A stretch of DNA of 7,100 nucleotides from Xanthobacteraceae bacterium (GTDB lineage Bacteria > Pseudomonadota > Alphaproteobacteria > Rhizobiales > Xanthobacteraceae): assembly GCA_030043175.1 (NCBI GenBank), contig JASHYD010000469.1, forward strand, positions 1 to 7,100, read 5' to 3'. Shown here one piece after another: positions 1 to 5,206 of the stretch. The notes beneath the pieces are model-generated. The model made no database searches, was not told where the DNA came from, and worked only from the letters and a program-made list of their open reading frames with translations. Both the position numbers and the translations under genes were made by a program. Numbering within the stretch: the first letter of the stretch is position 1; the number at the start of each line of letters is the position of its first letter.

Positions 1-30
1 CGCGCAAAATTTCAGCCTCCCCGTAACCCA

Positions 31-49
31 CGGATTGCGGCATAATCCG
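31..49 (+). promoter_or_regulatory. Possible promoter/operator dyad upstream of the DUF6152-like gene
   Basis: A perfect 6-bp inverted repeat, CGGATT, 7-nt spacer, AATCCG, overlaps CATAAT (41-46), which matches a -10 hexamer at 5 of 6 positions. No convincing -35 box lies 16-18 nt upstream, so the promoter call is weak. A dyad covering a -10 box could be a repressor site. A second, competing pairing (GCGG 37-40 with CCGC 47-50) is also possible. Confidence 0.25.
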
Positions 50-60
50 CCGGCCCAGCT

Positions 61-66
61 TAGGAG
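61..66 (+). promoter_or_regulatory. Ribosome binding site for the DUF6152-like gene
   Basis: TAGGAG lies 6 nt before the ATG at 73. It supports that start over the out-of-frame ATG at 68. Confidence 0.6.
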
Positions 67-72
67 TATGTC

Positions 73-456
73 ATGCGCCTGAACACAATCGTGCTCACCA
101 CCGCCATCTCCATTGCATCCACCATTCCCGCCTTTGCACATCACGGCTGGGGCGGAAACGTCGATGAAGTCACCGCCATGACCGGCACGGTCACCGAGGG
201 AGTCAAGCTCGCCGGCCCGCACGGCACCATGAAGATCATGACCTCTGACGGAAAGGTTTGGGACATCACGCTAGCGCCCCCGTTCCGCACCTCACGGGCT
301 GGTCTGAAGCAGGACACCATTCCCGTCGGTGCGATGGTGACAGTGCATGGTCAGCGCAATCGCGATCCAAACCGCTATGAAATGAAGACTATTCAAGTCG
401 AATATGCCGGTAAAAAGTACAATGTGTATCCGGAATTCGCAAATAAGGTGCGGTGA
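73..456 (+). CDS. Exported DUF6152-like small protein
   Basis: The product is 127 aa. Residues 1-22 form a clear Sec-type signal peptide: a basic start (MR), a hydrophobic core and a PAFA cleavage site. The mature protein would begin HHGW and act in the periplasm. The rest (Gly-Thr-Val-Thr near residue 38, a Gly-Pro-His near 48, then Val-Gly-Ala-Met-Val-Thr-Val-His-Gly) follows the beta-rich pattern of DUF6152 proteins, which usually carry an NPH-like motif and a late G-x-x-V-x-V-x-G strand. The length is normal for the family. The ATG is supported by a good Shine-Dalgarno sequence. The stop overlaps the start of the next gene by 4 nt, so the two are probably translated together. The biochemical function of the family is not established. 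A metal-related role is only a guess, based on the N-terminal histidines. Confidence 0.85.
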   Translation: MRLNTIVLTTAISIASTIPAFAHHGWGGNVDEVTAMTGTVTEGVKLAGPHGTMKIMTSDGKVWDITLAPPFRTSRAGLKQDTIPVGAMVTVHGQRNRDPNRYEMKTIQVEYAGKKYNVYPEFANKVR

Positions 457-944
457 GCTTCGCGCAGCTCATGGCGTGGCTTGAGGGCTCCGCCCTCGGC
501 CACGTCATGCGGGACAACGGCGTCTGGTTCTACGGGATCATCAATCTCACGCATATCCTTGGCGTGGCGATACTGTTCGGGTCGGTGGTAATTCTCGACC
601 TGCGCCTGTTGGGGTTCTGGTCGGATGTGCCGCTGGCGGGGATTTCGCGCCCTACCACACGTATGGCGGCCGCGGGGTTCGGCATCGCCGCGGTCAGTGG
701 CGCAGGTCTGCTCGCGACCAAAGCGACGGAATATGTAGGCAATCCGTTTCTCTACATCAAAATTCCGGCCATTGGACTGGCCCTGCTCAACGTGTTCCTC
801 GTTCACCGCTCATCCGCCTGGCGCGCGCACAAGAACCGCGACCTCACGTATACGGAGCGCCGACGCCTCGCTGCCATGGGTGGCACCTCGTTGTTCTTTT
901 GGCTAACCTCAATCAGCGCCGGCCGTATGATCGGTTACTGGTGA
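453..944 (+). CDS. Four-helix integral membrane protein, DUF6644-like
   Basis: The product is 163 aa and starts at GTG 453, inside the stop of the upstream gene (GTGA overlap). AAGG at 445-448 gives a weak ribosome binding site. ATG 471 (Met7) is the alternative start. Four hydrophobic segments are visible, at about residues 24-50, 68-90, 98-118 and 140-162. The first carries His34 in a Thr-His-Ile-Leu-Gly context, and His17 lies just before it. The loops are basic (around residues 119-137). The arrangement matches the uncharacterised DUF6644-type membrane proteins often found beside DUF6152 genes. This family link is from memory and was not searched. The coupling suggests that the membrane protein and the exported upstream protein act together. 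Heme or metal binding by the histidines is possible but not shown. Confidence 0.8.
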   Translation: MSFAQLMAWLEGSALGHVMRDNGVWFYGIINLTHILGVAILFGSVVILDLRLLGFWSDVPLAGISRPTTRMAAAGFGIAAVSGAGLLATKATEYVGNPFLYIKIPAIGLALLNVFLVHRSSAWRAHKNRDLTYTERRRLAAMGGTSLFFWLTSISAGRMIGYW

Positions 945-1009
945 GTTCTGCCGCAACCCGAATTTGCCCATCGGGGGAACGCTCTCTAGCTATCCGGGAA
1001 CCCAGCCCC

Positions 1010-1536
1010 ACCTTGGGCAGATGACAAGGAAGGGTTCCCGGCCCCCGTTTCGTCCCCAACCATTTCGATTCCACCGTCAGGGGCACGAGTTTGGCAGTGC
1101 CACAGTCCAGGGTCAGAAACGCGGTTCGATAGGGAAACCCCTCGTTTCCAGATCCATGAAATAGGCTTTCGATACAGTCGGGCGCGGCTTGTCCGTGAAG
1201 TCCTAGCCTGTCTCACCGAACTCGCGGCGATCCATACCCAACCGGACGATCTCGTCCCGACGCAAAAATCGCACCGACTGGTAAGGAATGGCGTTGGCCT
1301 CCGTGAGCAGCCCCGATCCACCCCCGTCTGCCTCAGATAGGCTTAATTCGCTGACCGGCCTACTTCCTCGCCACCGCGATGATGGCCGCACTCACGGGGG
1401 TGCGCGGCTGGATTTGCCTTGAATGGATGCCGAGGTGCGTCCCCGGCGGAACCAGGCGTTCGAACTTGCCGGCCAGAACGTAAGCACATGCGGAATCGCA
1501 GATCGTGACGGTGTCGTTGAGGTCAGCACAGCGGAC
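1010..1536 (-). pseudogene. Decayed ClpP-like (COG3904-type) protein gene, 5' end lost
   Basis: On the minus strand a recognisable protein can be read in pieces. The first holds CDSAC (1500-1486), then an LAG-x-x-x-RLVPPG-x-x-LGIHS block, the signature of predicted ClpP/crotonase-fold periplasmic proteins (COG3904). That frame hits TAG at 1362-1360 and continues as AGQRIK. It then shifts frame to YLRQTGVDRG (ending near 1310) and shifts again to an IPYQSVRFLRRDEI segment. A second TAG follows at 1205-1203, directly after FGETG, with more of the same frame after it (DFTDKPRP). A further shift near 1147 leads to YRTAFLTLDCG. Two stops and three frameshifts mean the gene is dead. The N-terminal part is missing: similarity ends near 1536, where integrase sequence begins on the opposite strand. 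The limit near 1010 is approximate, because the text becomes unrecognisable below about 1050. Between 945 and 1010 I see nothing definite. Confidence 0.7.
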
Positions 1537-1884
1537 GCGTTGGACGCCTTGTTCCCTCACGAAGCGACGACCCTCCTGGTCAACTCCAGGGGCCAGCCAT
1601 GGACAGAAGATGGCTTCCGGGCGTCGATGTGGACGCTGCGCAAGCAGCTGAAGGCAGCCGGCAAGATAGGCGACGGCCTCACTGTCCACGGGCTCCGCCA
1701 CACCTGTGGAACCCTCATGAAGGAGCTAGGCTTCGACCTGGACGCGATTGCCGGCATGCTCGGGCTCGAGGGCGCCGGCAAGGCCGCTTGGTACGCCCGC
1801 GACGCCGAACTGGAGAAGAAGCTGGCCGGCGTTGTCCTAACTCCCTCGACAAGAGTGTCTAACCGCGTTTTGTTCACCCCGTGA
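1535..1884 (+). pseudogene. C-terminal remnant of a phage-type tyrosine recombinase (integrase)
   Basis: The open frame here can be opened from ATG 1423, but only codons from about 1535 onward look like integrase. It reads ATTLLVNSRGQPWTEDGF, then the box II motif HGLRH (His 1687-1689, Arg 1696-1698). It ends with an AAWYARDAELEKK segment whose Tyr (1792-1794) is the expected nucleophile. This matches the C-terminal catalytic half of alphaproteobacterial phage or island integrases. The N-terminal arm-binding and core-binding domains and the box I arginine are missing. The upstream part of the frame (1423-1534) is merely the complement of the ClpP-like pseudogene. The last 15 or so codons do not look like a native integrase tail, so the 3' end may be frameshifted too. 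The fragment cannot be an active recombinase, but it marks past insertion of a mobile element. Confidence 0.8.
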
Positions 1885-1924
1885 GAACGTAGAATTATCT
1901 AGTAATTTCAATAAGTAGGAGGCC

Positions 1925-2205
1925 AGCGGCCACTTGTTGGCGGACCACTCCAGGTAGACGAGGTTTCACCGAAGCCGCGCTGGCTTAGGCATCCAAGCGC
2001 TCCGTGATCTCCCCGGTGTATCGGGCTTGTTAGCCACCATCGCTGATCGATCGTCTCAATCAGCTTGACCCCAGCGTCGAGGGAACAGGACCGCACGGCT
2101 TGACCGTACGCGCTCACGCCGCATGTCTTGCGGTGAGGCAACACGCTGCCGTCAACTGCCGGAAACCCAACCGACAAGTCCCGCGACACGATCAGAGCCG
2201 GCAGG
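1925..2205 (-). repeat. Possible degenerate dispersed repeat of Bradyrhizobium type
   Basis: No gene can be supported between 1885 and 2245. A 117-codon minus-strand frame (2261-1908) exists, but it has no ribosome binding site that I can see and its protein is not recognisable. Read on the minus strand, the DNA contains GACGCTGGGGTCAAGCT (around 2080-2064) followed by GGTGGCTAACAAGCCCGATA and CACCGGGGAGATCACGGAGC. This resembles, from memory, a dispersed repeat in Bradyrhizobium and relatives that is often misannotated as small hypothetical proteins. The resemblance is partial and the limits are approximate. Confidence 0.35.
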
Positions 2206-2245
2206 GCCGCGCCACGCATTTCAGCGAGCGATATCTCTTCAATTT

Positions 2246-2261
2246 TTGGTAGAATTGCCAA
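2246..2261 (+). promoter_or_regulatory. AT-rich imperfect dyad, candidate promoter of the TIR-NTPase gene
   Basis: TTGGTAGAATTGCCAA is an imperfect palindrome (arms TTGGTA and TGCCAA, one mismatch) inside an AT-rich patch (2234-2270) set in GC-rich DNA. It contains TAGAAT (2250-2255), which matches a -10 hexamer at 5 of 6 positions. That would start transcription about 35 nt before GTG 2297. The -35 region is poor, so activator-dependent or weak expression is possible. The dyad could also be an operator. Confidence 0.25.
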
Positions 2262-2296
2262 GAATTTTAAGCCGCGGTGACGCGATCGGGTGGATA

Positions 2297-5206
2297 GTGT
2301 CGCGACTTTTCATCAGCCATTCCAGCAGCAACGACGATTGGGCGATCGCTTTGCGCGACTGGCTGATTGCCGAAGGCTGGAGCGAGCCGGACGATATCTT
2401 TCTCGATCTCGATCCGGAGCGGGGAATATCCGCCGGCCAAAAATGGCAGCGCGCTTTTGCAGATGCGGCAACCCGTTGTGAAGCGGTTCTGCTTGTCGTC
2501 TCGGCGGACTGGCTCGCCTCGACCTGGTGCCAGGACGAGTACCAGATTTCCAATAAATACAACAAGAAGCTGTTCGCACTGATCGTCGACGACACCCCGC
2601 TCGAGCGTCTGCCAGGCGGCCTCACAGCGCAGTGGCAGGTCATTCGGTTGAAGGGAGAGCCGGCCGAGCGCTTCATCGCCGTCCACCCGCAAACACAGCA
2701 GCAGTGGCCGGTCCACATCGCCAAGACGGCGCTTGCGCAACTCAAGAGCGGCTTGCATAAGGCCGGTCTGGGGCCTGAAAGCTTCGAGCTGCAGCGAGAT
2801 GAGAAGGGTTTGTTCGGCTGGCGTTTGCCTTATCGGGGGCTCGAGGCGCTGGAGCCTGAAGACGCTGCCGTTTTCTTCGGGCGAAACGCGGATCTGGTCC
2901 GCGGCATGGACACTTTACGCGGGCTCGCGACGCGCAATCCGCCTCGGGTCGGGGTTATCCTCGGTGCCTCGGGATCCGGCAAATCGTCATTCTTGCGCGC
3001 GGGACTGTGGCCCCGCCTGTTGCGCGACGACGCGCAGTGGCTGCCTCTGAGGCCGATAAGGGCCGGTCTCGGCGGGCCAATAGAAGGGCAGGAAGGCCTG
3101 CTGGGGGCGCTGCAGGACGTTTACCAACGTTTCGCGTTGCGTACGAGCCGCAGCGAATTGCGGGAACGACTGCGAAACGAGGCTGCGTTCATTGACCTTC
3201 TGAGCGAACTGCGCCAGGCCGCCGCCAAGCGTGCGCTTTTGCTGAAACCGCCGTTGCCTTTGCCGGTCATCTGCCTGGATCAAAGCGAGGAGATTTTCGG
3301 GAGCGGCACGAATGCGGAGATCGAGCAGCTGCTGCGGTTGTCACTCTCTGCAAGCGACGCCGGCGAAGCGCTGATCCTTACGACTATCCGCTCGGATTCC
3401 TACAGCGCGATGCAGAACGCCAAGGCGTTGATCGGAGTCGAATTGGCGTCGGTCAGTCTCGGTCCCGTTCCGCAAGGCGAAATCAGCACGATCATTCGCG
3501 AGCCGGCCGAAATCCTGCGGCGCAAAGTAGGCCCCGATTCGCCGGTGTTTGACGCGCAGCTGATAGAGAAGCTGCAATCCGATTTCGCCGGCGAGGCCGA
3601 CGCATTGCCCCTGCTCGCCTTTGTGCTCCAGCGGATGATCCTCGAGTATGCCGGTAAACCCGTCATCGGACTTTCGCAGCTCGACCGATCCGGCGGACTC
3701 GCCAAAGCGATCGAAATGGAAGCCAACGAGGCTTTTCGCGATGCCGGATACACGGGCCGCGCCGACAGCGAACGTCGCGAGGCGTTGAGGAAACTGTTCG
3801 TGCCGCGACTGGTGCGCATCAATCGCGACAGCAAATCAGCGCAGCGATATGCAGCATCGCAGACCGAAATATCCGCCGATTTGCTGCCGCTCGCGAGTTC
3901 ATTGACCAAGCACCGGCTCCTGGTCGTGCGAGCAGACGGCCCCGGCGATCAGAAAGTTGGCCAACGCGCGCCTAAGGGACGCGACAGTCTGTCCGGCACC
4001 ACGATCGAGGTTGCTCATGAAGCCTTGCTTCGCCGATGGACAATGCTGACCAAGATTCTCGGCGAGGATCGAGATGCACTGCTGCTGCTCGATAGTGTGC
4101 GGCTCGCCGCGGCCGACTGGGCCGAGGCCCCAACCGCGCGCAAGGCGGACTTCCTCGTTCATCGCGAAACGCGATTGGCCGAGGCGCAAGCGCTCGCGCT
4201 TCGTGGCCCCAATTGGGCCCGTGAAATCGATTCGGCGCAGGCTTACTTGACGGCCTGTGCGGAACACGAGAAAGCCGAAAAACGTTCAAAGCATCGTTCT
4301 CGAACGACAGTCGGAGTCCTGGCCGCAATCATTACAACCGGAGCCCTGGTGGTGCTGAATTTCGATCGCTTGCGCAACGCTTCCTTTCGACTCTTTCACG
4401 TCCACGTCAAGTCACAAGCCGAGGAACGCGCGCTCCTTCAAAATCGCGTGCCGTTCAATGAATGCCGTGACTGTCCATCTATGATCTTTGTTCTCAAAGG
4501 CGTGCTCGACCGCGGTGGTCCCCTCAGTGGAAGTCCCGATGTCAATCGGGAAGCTCCGCTTTCGAAAGTCGCGATCAGGCGGAGTTTTGCGGTCTCGGTG
4601 ACTGAGGTCACTTTTTCGCAATGGGACGCCTGCGCCGATCACGGTGGATGCAGGTCGACTGTCACCGCCGGCGAATGGGGACGAGCCGACCAGCCGGTCG
4701 TCAACGTGTCCTGGACGGATGCTAAGGCTTACGTGAAGTGGCTCTCCGCACTAACGGGAAAACGATACCGGCTGCTCTCCGAAGCGGAATGGGAATTTGC
4801 CGCCAGAGGAGGGCAGCCGACGAACTACTCCTTCCCGGACGGAAAAATCGATGAGTACGCGTGGTACGCCGACAACACGAGGGATGCACCTCAACCGCAC
4901 AAAGTGGGACTGCTAAAAGCAAACCAATACGGCCTCAAGGATATGAACGGCAACGTGGCTGAATGGGTGGAAGATTGCTTCCACGACACCTACAGAGGCG
5001 CGCCGCAGACTGAAGAGCCATGGACGACTGGTCCGACTTGCGACCGCCGCCGGGTGGTGCGAGGCGGGAATTGGCTATCTGACGCCAAAGCGTTGCGCTC
5101 TGCGAGTCGCGACTGGCACGCGCTCGGAGACGACGGCAACGATCAGATCGGACTTCGCGTGGCGCGCGAAGTCACCGTGGATGAGCCCTCAGAGCGTCGT
5201 GACTAG
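2297..5206 (+). CDS. TIR - nSTAND1 NTPase - transmembrane - FGE-like sensor protein
   Basis: The product is 969 aa. I chose GTG 2297 because the TIR fold begins at once (VSRLFISHS). The frame extends upstream to 2123, but that part looks non-coding. Residues 1-150 are a TIR_2-type domain: FISHS at 5-9, the FLDLDPERGISAG loop at 35-47, and WCQDE at 77-81 with Glu81 as the likely NADase glutamate. Residues 178-600 are an nSTAND1 NTPase: PYRGLE at 178, FFGR at 193-196, Walker A GASGSGKSS at 223-231, Walker B ICLDQSEE ending at 332, and the winged-helix motif EVAHEALLRRW at 571-581. One transmembrane helix spans about 670-689, preceded by a basic stretch. Residues 723-958 are a SUMF1/FGE-fold domain (GNVAEW, RGGNW, IGLRVA). 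The likely role is a ligand-triggered switch: sensing by the C-terminus, NTP-driven assembly, and NAD-consuming or signalling TIR output. The target and any defence role are inferred. The 3' end overlaps the convergent TPR-like gene by 35 bp. Confidence 0.93.
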   Translation: MSRLFISHSSSNDDWAIALRDWLIAEGWSEPDDIFLDLDPERGISAGQKWQRAFADAATRCEAVLLVVSADWLASTWCQDEYQISNKYNKKLFALIVDDTPLERLPGGLTAQWQVIRLKGEPAERFIAVHPQTQQQWPVHIAKTALAQLKSGLHKAGLGPESFELQRDEKGLFGWRLPYRGLEALEPEDAAVFFGRNADLVRGMDTLRGLATRNPPRVGVILGASGSGKSSFLRAGLWPRLLRDDAQWLPLRPIRAGLGGPIEGQEGLLGALQDVYQRFALRTSRSELRERLRNEAAFIDLLSELRQAAAKRALLLKPPLPLPVICLDQSEEIFGSGTNAEIEQLLRLSLSASDAGEALILTTIRSDSYSAMQNAKALIGVELASVSLGPVPQGEISTIIREPAEILRRKVGPDSPVFDAQLIEKLQSDFAGEADALPLLAFVLQRMILEYAGKPVIGLSQLDRSGGLAKAIEMEANEAFRDAGYTGRADSERREALRKLFVPRLVRINRDSKSAQRYAASQTEISADLLPLASSLTKHRLLVVRADGPGDQKVGQRAPKGRDSLSGTTIEVAHEALLRRWTMLTKILGEDRDALLLLDSVRLAAADWAEAPTARKADFLVHRETRLAEAQALALRGPNWAREIDSAQAYLTACAEHEKAEKRSKHRSRTTVGVLAAIITTGALVVLNFDRLRNASFRLFHVHVKSQAEERALLQNRVPFNECRDCPSMIFVLKGVLDRGGPLSGSPDVNREAPLSKVAIRRSFAVSVTEVTFSQWDACADHGGCRSTVTAGEWGRADQPVVNVSWTDAKAYVKWLSALTGKRYRLLSEAEWEFAARGGQPTNYSFPDGKIDEYAWYADNTRDAPQPHKVGLLKANQYGLKDMNGNVAEWVEDCFHDTYRGAPQTEEPWTTGPTCDRRRVVRGGNWLSDAKALRSASRDWHALGDDGNDQIGLRVAREVTVDEPSERRD

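Noticed and set aside
393..806. 137-codon minus-strand ORF
   Set aside because: It is antisense to the well-supported DUF6152/DUF6644-like pair, has no domain and has an Arg/Pro-rich, shadow-type composition.
945..1009. Possible terminator after the DUF6644-like gene
   Set aside because: Short GC pairings exist (for example CCGGG-type bits) but there is no convincing stem followed by a T run.
964..1164. 66-codon plus-strand ORF and the overlapping 111-codon minus-strand ORF (986-1321)
   Set aside because: Both run in wrong frames across the ClpP-like pseudogene. Neither gives a recognisable protein as a whole.
2239..4328. Several minus-strand ORFs of 76-169 codons
   Set aside because: All are shadows of the TIR-NTPase gene, whose motifs are clear on the plus strand.
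4463..5206. FGE/C-type-lectin-fold C-terminus on a TIR-NTPase protein, a typical target of diversity-generating retroelements
   Set aside because: No reverse transcriptase or template repeat lies in the window, and the C-terminal codons are not enriched in AAC/AAT as in a DGR variable region. The flanks outside the window would still be worth checking.
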